Made by a program: the position numbers and the translations under genes. From NCBI RefSeq assembly GCF_024584705.1, contig NZ_CP097384.1, forward strand, positions 4,216,001 through 4,280,000: a DNA stretch of 64,000 nucleotides. Reading direction: 5' to 3'. Each line of letters begins with the position of its first letter. Within the stretch, counting starts at the first letter, position 1. Below the pieces are notes generated by a model, which saw nothing but the letters and a program-made list of their open reading frames with translations, made no database searches and was not told the DNA's origin. Below are positions 36,903 through 46,156 of this stretch, one piece after another. Origin of the DNA: Blastopirellula sp. J2-11. GTDB lineage: Bacteria; Planctomycetota; Planctomycetia; Pirellulales; Pirellulaceae.

Positions 36903-38126
36903 CTAGTCGTCGATCCGCAAGGCTTGGACACCCATGCGGCGGGCTTCATGCAGCGCCTTACGACGAACTTCCCTGGTTTCAATCTGCACCGCTTCGGACA
37001 ACTGCGTGCCGCGACGGTCTTCGCCTAATAACTCGGTCAATTCAATGGGGATATCGGGGTCAGCAAGCAATTCGCGCGTCAGCCGCAAAAAGTCGCCGCA
37101 GATGGTTTGTTCTTGATACCAGGCCTCGGGAATGACCGACGCCGATTCAATCGTTAATTCATGGGTCCAGGCGCCCGACTCTTCGCCGCCAAACTCTTTG
37201 TTCAGCACGTCGATCGTGTGCTGCCACAACGATTCGGCCATCAACTTTTTCGACGCATTTCCTTCAATAATCACTCGCCAGTCCACCAACAACTGTCGGC
37301 GTCCTTTGCCCGAGACGAGCGTCCGCATCCGATTTTTCAGCACCTTTTCCAACTCTTCCGGTGACTCGCAATTGGCGATCTCCACCAGTTCGCTTTGCCA
37401 GCGGACGACATCGGTCGCGATCGCGTCGGTCGAGATCTCGCCGGCTTCGTTGACTTCGACCACAGTGCAGCTGCGTTGACCAACGTGCAGCGGACGGCGA
37501 CCTTGCGGTGAGCCAGAGTGGATGGCGAATTTCGGCGCAGTGCGATGCTTCTTGCGCATCTCTTCGCCGCCGAGCGCCCAATACGGAATATCGTGGCGGC
37601 TGATCGCGCCATCTTCGACTTCGCCATAGGCGACGGCGATGGTGAACAAGCCGGCAGCGGAGGGGCGAAACTCACCGATCCGGATTTCTCCGCCAGAGTT
37701 GGCCTGGCCAATAATCGCGGCGATCGCTTCGCCATCTTGCTCAAAGTGGACGGTTTGGGGCAGGCCAGGTCGGAAGATGTGAACATTGCGGGGCAGCGCC
37801 ACCGACGAAGGCCAACGCGAAGGAGGATCGGCTTCGCCGCCAGCCCAGTAGACGTTAATACCGGCAGTATCAAGTTGCTCAAACATTTCCAACAAGCAGC
37901 CGATCGTACGCGGGCTGGAGAGCCGCGGATCGAGCAAATCACCGGTCAGAACGACGAAATCGACCTCGTGCAACATCGCCGTTTCGACCACTTGCTGCGC
38001 AGCGCGACGTGGCGCCTCGCAAAAGAGAGTGCGCAAATGATCCGGAACTGAGGGAAGCCCTCCGAGCGGCTGATCGAGATGGAAGTCGCCCGATTGAAGA
38101 AAGCGGAACGACGCACCTGGAGTCAT
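36903..38126 (-). CDS. SbcD/YhaO-like metallophosphoesterase, metal motifs degenerate
   Basis: A 407-residue protein with the fold order of SbcD/YhaO nucleases. Motif I (GDFHLD, D14/H16) and motif II (TGDLLD, D63/D66) are kept. The GNHD motif is GGEAD at 96-100, the strand that normally ends in a metal-binding histidine reads VAYGEV (166-171), and the GHxH motif after PYWAL is GGEE (186-189). SGSPQGRR (204-211) still marks the family. Three of five metal-binding motifs are therefore lost, and nuclease activity is doubtful. AAGGAGG nine bases before the ATG fixes the start at 38126. It is cotranscribed with the YhaN-like ATPase. Confidence 0.85.
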   Translation of the reverse strand: MTPGASFRFLQSGDFHLDQPLGGLPSVPDHLRTLFCEAPRRAAQQVVETAMLHEVDFVVLTGDLLDPRLSSPRTIGCLLEMFEQLDTAGINVYWAGGEADPPSRWPSSVALPRNVHIFRPGLPQTVHFEQDGEAIAAIIGQANSGGEIRIGEFRPSAAGLFTIAVAYGEVEDGAISRHDIPYWALGGEEMRKKHRTAPKFAIHSGSPQGRRPLHVGQRSCTVVEVNEAGEISTDAIATDVVRWQSELVEIANCESPEELEKVLKNRMRTLVSGKGRRQLLVDWRVIIEGNASKKLMAESLWQHTIDVLNKEFGGEESGAWTHELTIESASVIPEAWYQEQTICGDFLRLTRELLADPDIPIELTELLGEDRRGTQLSEAVQIETREVRRKALHEARRMGVQALRIDD

Positions 38127-38286
38127 ATTGTTGCGCCTCCTTGCGCGAATTACTGTCGATATGGTCGCCAGCAATTCAGTGCTGGCGCCTACCTATTCGG
38201 GCAGTTTAGCGGAATTTGAAAAATCCGCCTATCCGGATTCTTTTCGTCAAAGAAACGATAGTTCCCCAACCGACATAGCGCAACCA

Positions 38287-38315
38287 TTGACGCTCTGCAT
38301 AGACTTACGATAATA
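38287..38315 (+). promoter_or_regulatory. candidate sigma-70-type promoter of the phytochrome operon
   Basis: TTGACG at 38287-38292 and GATAAT at 38309-38314 are separated by 16 bases (17 if ATAATA is used). The site is about 160 bases upstream of the heme oxygenase gene and reads toward it. Confidence 0.5.
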
Positions 38316-38472
38316 GGGGCCGCTGTTTGCCGGCATTTTGACTGGCTAGCTAAGCAATCATCTGTCTAATTCCGCTCATCGCAGACAAACTGCGATACAG
38401 CCTTTTTTAGCATGTAGATCCGTTTGGGGATCGACACCGTGCCGTCGGGGGTGCGGCAGATGAGCAATCCGG

Positions 38473-39087
38473 ATGATAAAAATGAAAATGCCCCCGAATG
38501 ACTCCAAAGTAGTGCGCGCTCGTGATCGATTGCGCTCGAGCACGCAGCAGCTCCATCAACAAACCGAGTCTCAGCTTCATTGGGATCAAGTTTTCTCCTC
38601 TCGTGCGTCCTATCAGCGATTCCTGCTAGCAATGCTGCGGATCGTAATTCCCGCAGATGCAGCGATCGATCGCCAACTTGTGCATCTGAAACCCGAATGG
38701 GTCTCCAAGCGCCGAACCGCGGCATGGCTAGAAGAGGATTTGCAAAACCTGGGAGATTCCCCCCCTTCTCGGCTAAGCAGCACGCAAGCGGCGGACTTTG
38801 ATTTCGTCGATACGCTCGCAAAAGCAGCAGGCGTCGCCTATGTCTTGGAAGGCTCGGCCATGGGAGGGGCGATCCTGGCGAAATCATTGGACGAGCGCCT
38901 GCATATCTCCGCTGACAACGGCGGCAAGTACCTCTACGGATACGGTAAGCAAACTGGCTCGCATTGGGGAGCTGTGACAAGTTGGCTTGATGCGGTGCTT
39001 ACAGAAGAGAAGCAGATCGAAGAAGCGGCTGATGCCGCCGCGAGGACCTTTGCAATCTTTGGAGATCAACTCAGCGAGTTCCGCTAG
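38473..39087 (+). CDS. bphO: biliverdin-producing heme oxygenase (BphO-type)
   Basis: A 204-residue bacterial heme oxygenase that would cleave heme to biliverdin, CO and iron. The proximal heme ligand is H28 in QLHQQTE. A distal helix glycine pattern appears in YVLEGSAMGGAILAK (about 122-136), as in BphO proteins. The reading frame ends TAGTG, sharing its last base with the GTG start of the bacteriophytochrome gene, so the two are translationally coupled and the enzyme supplies the chromophore of the photoreceptor. The first ATG is used; an ATG five codons later is equally possible. Confidence 0.92.
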   Translation: MIKMKMPPNDSKVVRARDRLRSSTQQLHQQTESQLHWDQVFSSRASYQRFLLAMLRIVIPADAAIDRQLVHLKPEWVSKRRTAAWLEEDLQNLGDSPPSRLSSTQAADFDFVDTLAKAAGVAYVLEGSAMGGAILAKSLDERLHISADNGGKYLYGYGKQTGSHWGAVTSWLDAVLTEEKQIEEAADAAARTFAIFGDQLSEFR

Positions 39088-41348
39088 TGAACGTTCAACC
39101 CCATGTAAATGTTGATCTGGATAATTGCGATCGCGAGCCGATCCATATCCCTGGGACAATACAACCGCATGGCGTGTTGCTCGCCTTCGATCCCCAATCT
39201 CTCACATTGCGATATTGGAGCCAGAACGCGGAGCAATTGCTTGAGCAAAAAGTGACTGCCGAGGCGACGCCAGATTCGCTTTTTGACCCACGCACCGCAG
39301 CTGCGATCCGCCAAATCTCACAGGAAGCGCCCGCGGTCGTTATGCCGATCGATGGCGGCGCGACAATTGGCCAGAAAGATGTCCGCCATACGGCGGCGGC
39401 GCATCTGCATGACGGGATGCTTTTGCTGGAAATCGAGATTGCGCCCTTCGACAAAATCCACAGTCGTGCAATTGCAAAACTTCCACGCCTCCTGAAGACG
39501 GCGACGCATCGAATGCAAGCCTGCCAGACGATGGAAGAATTGTATTCCGCAATCGCTTGGCAAATTAAATCATTAAGCGGTTTCGATCGCGTGATGATCT
39601 ATCGGTTCCTGGAAGATGGGCATGGCGCCGTCGTCGGAGAAGCGGCCGAGAATAAATTGGAACCCTTTCTCGGCTTGCACTACCCGGCGACTGACATCCC
39701 ACAACAAGCGCGACGCCTGTACCAGCTGAACACTGTCCGCCTGATTGCGGATATCCATGCCGAACCGATTCCCATCCAGGCATTTTCCGATTCCGCCGCG
39801 CAACGGCCATTGGACTTGACCTTCAGTTATTTTCGCAGCGTTTCGCCGATTCATATAGAATACTTGCGAAATATGGGGGTCGCAGCTTCGATGTCGATCT
39901 CCATTCTGCAAGGAGGGGTTCTCTGGGGAATGATCGCTTGTCATCACTATGAGCCCCGAAATCTATCGCTCGAAGTTCGCGACGCATGCGAGTTGATCGG
40001 CGTCGCTGCGGGCGCTTATCTCGCATCTCGTCAACTGGCCATGGAGAGCCTGGTTTATCGTGACCGCCGCGAGGCGCTTCATCAGACGTTACGGATCGTC
40101 GCCACCGGTGAGTCATTTCGAGCAGGAGTCGAAGCGGCGCTGCCGACGATGCGCGAAATTGTCGACGCCGATGGAGTCATCATCTGCCTGAATGGTGAAA
40201 TCTTGGCAAACGGGAGAATCGCCCCTGCCCTGGATGCGGCGGCTCCCTTGATCCAACAGGTCACAACCGCGGTGAATGGCCCACTACTTCACAGCCATTC
40301 ACTAACAGCTGATTTTCCAACCATGGAATCGATCGGCGACGGAATTGCCGGCGTTTTGGCGATTTCTCTGGGTGAACACCCGCAGGATGTCATCCTGTTT
40401 TTCCGCCCCGAGTATGCGCATGAAGTCTCCTGGGCGGGTAAACCGCAAAAAGAAGCGACCAAGACTGCGGCAGGGATTCGCCTGTCACCGCGGAAGTCGT
40501 TCGAGACGTGGCGCGAAACGGTTCGCAATCAATCCCGCAGGTGGTCGACGATCGATCGCGACATGGCGTTGGAATTACATAACGGACTTGTCGAACTGCT
40601 GGGACGCCGCGCCATCGAGCTGACTCGCGTCAACGCGGAACTCTCGCGGATCAACGCAGATCTCGACAGTTTCGCTTTCGCCGCTTCGCATGATTTACGC
40701 GAACAATTACGGAGTTTGCACCAGGCGATCAAAATGTTTGAGACGCAGCTAGAACGACCTCTCACGAGCCCGGAAAAGGATCGCTTTCAAGCGATCCTGC
40801 GTTCCCGCGGCCGGCTTGACGAACTCCTGGAAGGGCTGCTGCGCATGTCGCGTGCTGGCCGCGGCGATCTGGCGATAGAGACGGTCGAGATGACGACAGT
40901 CGCCCAGGAAGCGGCCGAGATGGTCTGGGGAAGTTATCCCCCAAACAAGGTGCAGCTGACAATTGAAGCGATGCCGGAAACGATCGCCGATTTCATGTGC
41001 ATCCGAGAAATTTATTGCAATTTGTTCAGCAATGCCGCTAAATACAATGAAAGCGAACCGAAGATCGTTCAGGCCGGGGCTACAATCGCAGACGCCAGCG
41101 CACCGGCGGCGATACGAGGTCAAACCATCTACTTTGTCCGCGACAATGGCATCGGCGTAGCGCCGAAAGATCAGTCGCAAATTTTTGAAATCTTTAAGCG
41201 TCTCCATTCTCCGCACGAATTTGGCGGCGGCTCAGGAGCAGGTCTCACGATTGTCAAAAAAGTGATCGAACGTCACTGCGGAACGATTTGGTTGGAATCA
41301 ACATCCGAGAGAGGTTCAACTTTCTACTTTACCCTTGGACTGAAGTAA
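39087..41348 (+). CDS. bphP: bacteriophytochrome histidine kinase
   Basis: A 753-residue red/far-red photoreceptor kinase. PAS domain first, with the biliverdin-attaching cysteine at C14 (DLDNCDREPIHIPG). Then a GAF domain with HYPATDIPQQARRLY (DIP motif), a PHY domain with the tongue motif SPRKSFETW, a phosphoacceptor helix with ASHDLREQL, and an HATPase domain with DNGIGVAPKD and GAGLTIVKK. All photochemical landmarks are present, so it should bind biliverdin. There is no attached receiver domain; the hybrid kinase encoded 29 bases downstream is a likely partner. Start is the GTG overlapping the heme oxygenase stop codon. Confidence 0.96.
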   Translation: MNVQPHVNVDLDNCDREPIHIPGTIQPHGVLLAFDPQSLTLRYWSQNAEQLLEQKVTAEATPDSLFDPRTAAAIRQISQEAPAVVMPIDGGATIGQKDVRHTAAAHLHDGMLLLEIEIAPFDKIHSRAIAKLPRLLKTATHRMQACQTMEELYSAIAWQIKSLSGFDRVMIYRFLEDGHGAVVGEAAENKLEPFLGLHYPATDIPQQARRLYQLNTVRLIADIHAEPIPIQAFSDSAAQRPLDLTFSYFRSVSPIHIEYLRNMGVAASMSISILQGGVLWGMIACHHYEPRNLSLEVRDACELIGVAAGAYLASRQLAMESLVYRDRREALHQTLRIVATGESFRAGVEAALPTMREIVDADGVIICLNGEILANGRIAPALDAAAPLIQQVTTAVNGPLLHSHSLTADFPTMESIGDGIAGVLAISLGEHPQDVILFFRPEYAHEVSWAGKPQKEATKTAAGIRLSPRKSFETWRETVRNQSRRWSTIDRDMALELHNGLVELLGRRAIELTRVNAELSRINADLDSFAFAASHDLREQLRSLHQAIKMFETQLERPLTSPEKDRFQAILRSRGRLDELLEGLLRMSRAGRGDLAIETVEMTTVAQEAAEMVWGSYPPNKVQLTIEAMPETIADFMCIREIYCNLFSNAAKYNESEPKIVQAGATIADASAPAAIRGQTIYFVRDNGIGVAPKDQSQIFEIFKRLHSPHEFGGGSGAGLTIVKKVIERHCGTIWLESTSERGSTFYFTLGLK

Positions 41349-41377
41349 GCGTTTGATCGCTTCCTACCTACCTACTC

Positions 41378-43006
41378 ATGAGTAAAATGCCCAAGGCTTC
41401 GACGATTCGCCGAGTACTGATTGTGGACGACAATCCCCAGGACCGAGAAATGGTGCGTCTTGCACTCCGTTCGGATCGTACGCAACGTTACGAATTGGTG
41501 GAAATGGACAATGGGGAAAAAGGGTTGCGGACATTTCGAGAGGCCGAAACGCCGTTCGAACTAATCATCCTCGATTGGCGCCTTCCCGACATGAATGGGG
41601 TCGAGTTCGTCGAGCAGTTACAAGGCGAGCATCGCATTCCGCCGGTCCCGGTCGTCTTGCTTACTAGCAGCGAAATATCACCGCACGCTTTGGATCCCCT
41701 GCAACATGGAATACAAGAGTTCTTCTTAAAGTCGATGGTTACGCCCGAACTGCTTCCGCATGTCGCTAATAATGCAATGGAGCGGCACCGGCTGCTGGAA
41801 AGGACGATCGCCAGCGAAATCGAAGCGGAAGAATCTCGCAATCGCGCAGATGCCGCAAATCGCGCCAAATCGCACTTTCTCGCAACGATGAGTCACGAAC
41901 TGCGGAATCCGCTGACTGCAATTCTGGGAATGACCGAATTGCTGCAAGAGAATCCGACGAATGATGATCGTCAGCAAATGCTTGCGATGATTGCCGAAAA
42001 TGGGCGTCACCTGCATGAGTTGCTGAATGACATCCTCGATCTCGCCAAAATTGAAGCCGGTGGGATCACGATCGACTTAGCAGAATCGAATGTAGCGGAG
42101 ATCGCAGCCAGTCTTTGTAATCTGCTGCGTTATCGAGCGGCCGATGAGGGACTGTCGCTTCGGCTAGAAGTGAAATCGCCCCCTCCGCGCATGATGACCG
42201 ATCCGATCCGGATCCGGCAGATTCTCCTCAATCTGATCGGCAACGCGATCAAATTCAACAATCAAGGAGAGATTCTCGTCACCGTTGATTACCAAACGAA
42301 TGACAGTGAAAAGCAGGCCATCTTCGAGGTTATCGATACAGGAATTGGAATTCCTCCCGATCGCTTGACAACCATTTTTGAACCCTTTGTCCAAGTCGCC
42401 GAAGATATTCGCCGGCAACAACAAGGCGTAGGGCTGGGACTCCCCATCAGTCGCGAGATCGCCACCCTCTTGGGAGGCGAACTTTCGGTCGAATCCGAAT
42501 TCGGCGTCGGCAGCCGCTTTCGACTTACATTGCCGGTCGTCGAAGCGAGCGAAGCCTCCTCGCCCCCGCCTAAACCCACCTATCTTCCAGTCGAGGAAGC
42601 GGACTGGCAATCGCTGCGCATCCTCGTTGCCGAGGATACGCCAGCCAACCAATTCCTCCTCCGCCGCATGCTGGAACGGACCGAAGCGAAGCTTTTCTTC
42701 GTCTCGAATGGAGAAGATGCGATTCAGGAAATCCTGTTGGCGCAGGAATCGGGCGACGACTATCAATTGATCCTGATGGACATGCAAATGCCGGTCATGG
42801 ATGGTTATACCGCTGTCCGAAAACTGCGGGAAATGGGACATTCGACCCCGATTGTCGCGATCACCGCATCAGCGATGGCCGGAGATCGCCAGCGCTGTGA
42901 AGCGGCCGGATGCAACGAGTATGTATCCAAACCATTCGATCGTAGCGAACTACTCTCGAAAGTTGGCGCGATGCTATTTCCGTCTCACTTGCCGAGAACG
43001 AAATGA
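41378..43006 (+). CDS. hybrid histidine kinase, REC-HisKA-HATPase-REC
   Basis: A 542-residue soluble hybrid kinase. First receiver domain (about 12-130; VDDNPQ, phosphoacceptor in IILDWRLPDM), then a HisKA domain with MSHELRNPL, HATPase with DTGIGIPPD and GVGLGLPIS, and a second receiver (about 410-540; VAEDTPANQ, LMDMQMPVMDG, SKPF). No membrane segment and no sensor domain are present, so its input is probably phosphotransfer: BphP to the N-terminal receiver, and then onward. No DNA-binding output is in the operon. Third gene of the bphO-bphP cassette. Confidence 0.93.
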   Translation: MSKMPKASTIRRVLIVDDNPQDREMVRLALRSDRTQRYELVEMDNGEKGLRTFREAETPFELIILDWRLPDMNGVEFVEQLQGEHRIPPVPVVLLTSSEISPHALDPLQHGIQEFFLKSMVTPELLPHVANNAMERHRLLERTIASEIEAEESRNRADAANRAKSHFLATMSHELRNPLTAILGMTELLQENPTNDDRQQMLAMIAENGRHLHELLNDILDLAKIEAGGITIDLAESNVAEIAASLCNLLRYRAADEGLSLRLEVKSPPPRMMTDPIRIRQILLNLIGNAIKFNNQGEILVTVDYQTNDSEKQAIFEVIDTGIGIPPDRLTTIFEPFVQVAEDIRRQQQGVGLGLPISREIATLLGGELSVESEFGVGSRFRLTLPVVEASEASSPPPKPTYLPVEEADWQSLRILVAEDTPANQFLLRRMLERTEAKLFFVSNGEDAIQEILLAQESGDDYQLILMDMQMPVMDGYTAVRKLREMGHSTPIVAITASAMAGDRQRCEAAGCNEYVSKPFDRSELLSKVGAMLFPSHLPRTK

Positions 43007-43337
43007 GAGTCGTCGATGCCGCTAAGGTACGGTTCGCGACTTGCAAAACGATCGCCCCGCGATCTGACTGAGCCCCGATTTTATCCAATACCCCAAAGCC
43101 GGAAGCCAAGCCAAAGCTCGGTACCGCCGAAACGGACGCTTCGTCGCTCGCCGAACGGCCACCACGATCTGTCGCCTGCCACCGAGCGAACAAGCCCGTG
43201 GCCTCTAATCCACCCTTCGCTGGCGAACAACATTCTCGACGACTTGGCGCAAAAAATGCAGTACGATTGCCGCTGTAATATCGGCGTGATCCGATACGAT
43301 ACACGCAATCGAAACTGCCCCAGCGAAACCAAACGCC
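43007..43337. other. 331-base gap without a gene
   Basis: Between the hybrid kinase and the metallopeptidase gene. Open frames exist on the minus strand (42861-43304 and 43081-43332) but have no recognisable content and no ribosome binding site. No repeat or terminator was made out. Confidence 0.5.
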
Positions 43338-44441
43338 ATGCGACTATTTTTGTGCGATGACTGCGGTGAACTCGTCTATTTCGAGAACAACTCGTGTCTT
43401 GTCTGCAAGCAGCGGCTCGCGTTTGATCCGACGACCCTGTCGATAAGGACGATCGTTCCTGTCGGCGAAGACGTTGAAACCTGGAAATCGGTCGATTCGT
43501 CGCGCACCGATCTCTATCGCCGTTGCCAAAACGACGTGCAACACAACGTTTGCAACTGGCTGATTCCGGCCGATAGCGATCAGACGATTTGTTTCGCCTG
43601 TCAGTTTACCGCGGTGATCCCCAATTTATACGAAGCGGCCAATCTAGCTCATTGGAGCAAGATCGAAACCGCGAAGCGACGCCTGCTTTATACCCTGATG
43701 TCGCTCGGACTGCCGACCATTCCCAAAACAACCGACAAAGAGATCGGGCTCTCGTTCCGGTTTCTCGCCGATGATCCCAAGAGCAACAAAAAAGTGCTGA
43801 CCGGTCACGCCGCAGGCTTAATCACCCTGAACATCGCCGAAGCCGATGACGCCGAGCGCGAGAGTCGCCGCGTTGCGATGGGCGAACCTTATCGGACATT
43901 GCTGGGGCACTTTCGGCATGAATCTGGGCACTACTACTGGGATCGTTTGATTCACGACACGCCGCATCTCGAAGCGTTTCGCCAATTGTTTGGAGACGAA
44001 ACGCAAGACTACGGCGAAGCGCTCAAGAAACACTATTCCGCCGGGCCGCCGGACAACTGGCAAGAATCCTATATTTCGTCGTATGCGGCCAGCCATGCGT
44101 GGGAAGATTGGGCCGAAACCTGGGCTCATTACTTGCACGTTGTTGACGCGTTGGAGATGGCTTCCGCCTGTGAAATTTCAATTCCTTCCCTACACAATCG
44201 AGACGAGCGACTTCGGGTTAATTTTCGTCCGGATAGGGCGAAAGAGGTCTCGATCGATGATATGATAAAATGGTGGTTGTCGCTGGCGCACGTCTTAAAC
44301 AGCGCTAACCGCTGTTTGGGTCAGGCCGACAGCTATCCGTTTGTGCTTTCTCCAGACGTGATTGAAAAGCTAAAGCTGATCCATCAATTAGCGACGCAAT
44401 CACAATCTGCAGAGTCACCTGAAACCTCTCCTGCAATTTAG
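43338..44441 (+). CDS. putative zinc-binding metallopeptidase with N-terminal zinc ribbons
   Basis: A 367-residue protein of the putative zinc-binding metallopeptidase group (Peptidase_Mx-like). The first 90 residues hold eight cysteines in pairs (C6/C9, C20/C23, C63/C72, C85/C88), which fit two zinc ribbons. The catalytic motif is HESGHYYWDRL (H194, E195, H198), with a possible third ligand in the conserved HAWEDWAETWAHY segment (about 250). No signal peptide is present, so it is likely cytoplasmic. It lies 10 bases upstream of an M48 peptidase gene on the same strand. Confidence 0.85.
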   Translation: MRLFLCDDCGELVYFENNSCLVCKQRLAFDPTTLSIRTIVPVGEDVETWKSVDSSRTDLYRRCQNDVQHNVCNWLIPADSDQTICFACQFTAVIPNLYEAANLAHWSKIETAKRRLLYTLMSLGLPTIPKTTDKEIGLSFRFLADDPKSNKKVLTGHAAGLITLNIAEADDAERESRRVAMGEPYRTLLGHFRHESGHYYWDRLIHDTPHLEAFRQLFGDETQDYGEALKKHYSAGPPDNWQESYISSYAASHAWEDWAETWAHYLHVVDALEMASACEISIPSLHNRDERLRVNFRPDRAKEVSIDDMIKWWLSLAHVLNSANRCLGQADSYPFVLSPDVIEKLKLIHQLATQSQSAESPETSPAI

Positions 44442-44451
44442 GGTTATCCCC

Positions 44452-45273
44452 ATGGCCTATTCCCGCGGTTCGTGGAAGGTCCGACTCGCAATCGCGGCGA
44501 TTGTCGCCCTCTTCTCCATCGTTTCGTATTACATGGCGAACGACAAAAACCCGGTCACCGGCCAGTCGCAACGCGTCGCGATGACGACCGACCAAGAGAT
44601 CGCGCTCGGGCTGCAAGCGGCGCCGGAGATGATCGATCAGCATGGCGGAGAACTGCCAGAGAAAGCCGCACAAGATCGCGTTGACCGCGTCGGCGGCGAA
44701 CTGCTGCAAGCGCTCAATCGAGACCTGGCCCAACAAGGCCGCCAAAATCCATTTCCGTTCGAGTTCCATTTGCTGGCCGATCCGCAAACGGTCAACGCTT
44801 TCGCGCTGCCCGGCGGACAGGTATTTGTGACCGCCGCTCTCTATCGAGAATTTGAAACCGACGGTCAACTCGCAGGCGTTCTCGGCCACGAGATGGGACA
44901 CGTCCTGTCACGTCACGGCGCTCAGCAAATGGCCAAGCAAAATCTGACGCAAGGCCTGGCCGGAGCCGCAGGCGTCGCCGGTGGAGACGTCAGCAGCGCC
45001 CGGATGGCGCAGATGGTTGGTCAATTTGTCGCGATGAAATATGGTCGCGGCGACGAACTAGAATCGGACCAATGGGGCGTCCGTTTGATGGGTCTGGCTG
45101 GCTACGATCCTCATGCAATGATCGGCGTGATGGAAATCTTAGAACGCGCCGGCGGCGAAGGCCCGCCGGAGTTCCTCAGCACGCATCCCAAACCGGCGAA
45201 TCGCGTCGCCTATATCAAGCAAGTGATTCAGGAAGAGTATCCGGACGGGACGCCGAAGGGGTTGAAGCCGTAA
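44452..45273 (+). CDS. M48-family metallopeptidase
   Basis: A 273-residue M48-type zinc peptidase, anchored or exported through a hydrophobic N-terminal segment (about 9-27). The catalytic motif GHEMGHVLSRH has H146, E147 and H150; the third ligand is the glutamate in ELESDQWG. The length and single hydrophobic segment resemble BepA/LoiP-like periplasmic peptidases rather than the multi-pass HtpX. Envelope quality control is the expected role. Coupled to the preceding metallopeptidase gene. Confidence 0.92.
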   Translation: MAYSRGSWKVRLAIAAIVALFSIVSYYMANDKNPVTGQSQRVAMTTDQEIALGLQAAPEMIDQHGGELPEKAAQDRVDRVGGELLQALNRDLAQQGRQNPFPFEFHLLADPQTVNAFALPGGQVFVTAALYREFETDGQLAGVLGHEMGHVLSRHGAQQMAKQNLTQGLAGAAGVAGGDVSSARMAQMVGQFVAMKYGRGDELESDQWGVRLMGLAGYDPHAMIGVMEILERAGGEGPPEFLSTHPKPANRVAYIKQVIQEEYPDGTPKGLKP

Positions 45274-45280
45274 GCTGGCG

Positions 45281-46135
45281 TCATTCCGCCAATCGATTTG
45301 GCCGCTGCGGTTCGGCAGACGCTTCTTGCTTGGCGCCCTGCCCATCCGGCGAGTCCCAATAATTTCGCTGACGGCGAAACGGCATCAGAAACAGGCTCCA
45401 CAAGGTGTTATCTTCTGGCTGCGAATAACCAGGCACGCCGATCTTGATCTCGTCTTGCGAGACGTTCAGCCGCAGACTGCGGTGCAGCCGATCCCACCAC
45501 GGAAGCACGACCGAATAGTTGGAGTTCGTTTCTTGCTCGATCTGCGAATGATGAATCCCATGCATTCGCGGCGTCACCAGGCACAGGTTCAACCAACGTT
45601 CCACATGAATCGGTAGCCGCACATTGCTGTGGTGAAACATCGTGTTGGCCGTAAATACAAATTCGTAAATCAGGTAAGCTTCGATCGACATGCCGATCAG
45701 CGTCACCTGGACGACGCGAAACAGCGCCGAGAAAGCGACTTCGCCAAAGTGAAATCGAAACGCGGTCGAGACGTCCATATCGGGATCGATGTGATGGACA
45801 TTATGAAACCGCCACAAGAATCCGATCCGATGATTAAGCCGGTGCCAGTAGTAAAACGAAAGGTCCAGCAGCAAAAATCCAGCGACAATGTCCAGCCAAA
45901 CTGGAACTTCGCCCCATTGCAACAGGCCCAGCGGGGAACCGTCGGAACCCATCATCCATGAAGCGGCAGGCTGCACGACCAGCGCCGCGACCAACAACGC
46001 CAAGCCGGAGACGACCAGATTGACCAACAATCGCCGCCAAAACGAGCGAGTCTGTCGTCGCAACGGCAACAGACGCTCGACAACAAAAAGTCCCGCCAAG
46101 ATACCGGCCAAGATCGCGGGGAGTGCGTATTCCAT
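45281..46135 (-). CDS. sterol desaturase/fatty acid hydroxylase family membrane protein
   Basis: A 284-residue integral membrane protein with the diiron histidine boxes of the fatty acid hydroxylase superfamily: YWHRLNHRIG, FHNVHHIDPDMD and MHGIHHSQIEQ. About four hydrophobic segments surround them. It would insert oxygen into a lipid using di-iron and O2. An ATG at 46135 is chosen; an in-frame TTG at 46153 would add six residues. It is convergent with the M48 gene and follows an alpha/beta hydrolase gene by 21 bases, so the two may act on the same lipid or be only neighbours. Confidence 0.93.
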   Translation of the reverse strand: MEYALPAILAGILAGLFVVERLLPLRRQTRSFWRRLLVNLVVSGLALLVAALVVQPAASWMMGSDGSPLGLLQWGEVPVWLDIVAGFLLLDLSFYYWHRLNHRIGFLWRFHNVHHIDPDMDVSTAFRFHFGEVAFSALFRVVQVTLIGMSIEAYLIYEFVFTANTMFHHSNVRLPIHVERWLNLCLVTPRMHGIHHSQIEQETNSNYSVVLPWWDRLHRSLRLNVSQDEIKIGVPGYSQPEDNTLWSLFLMPFRRQRNYWDSPDGQGAKQEASAEPQRPNRLAE

Positions 46136-46156
46136 CGTAGCGCCCAACTTCAAAAA

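Noticed and set aside
42861-43332. Minus-strand frames between the hybrid kinase and the metallopeptidase genes
   Set aside because: No family signal, and part overlaps the second receiver domain of the hybrid kinase.
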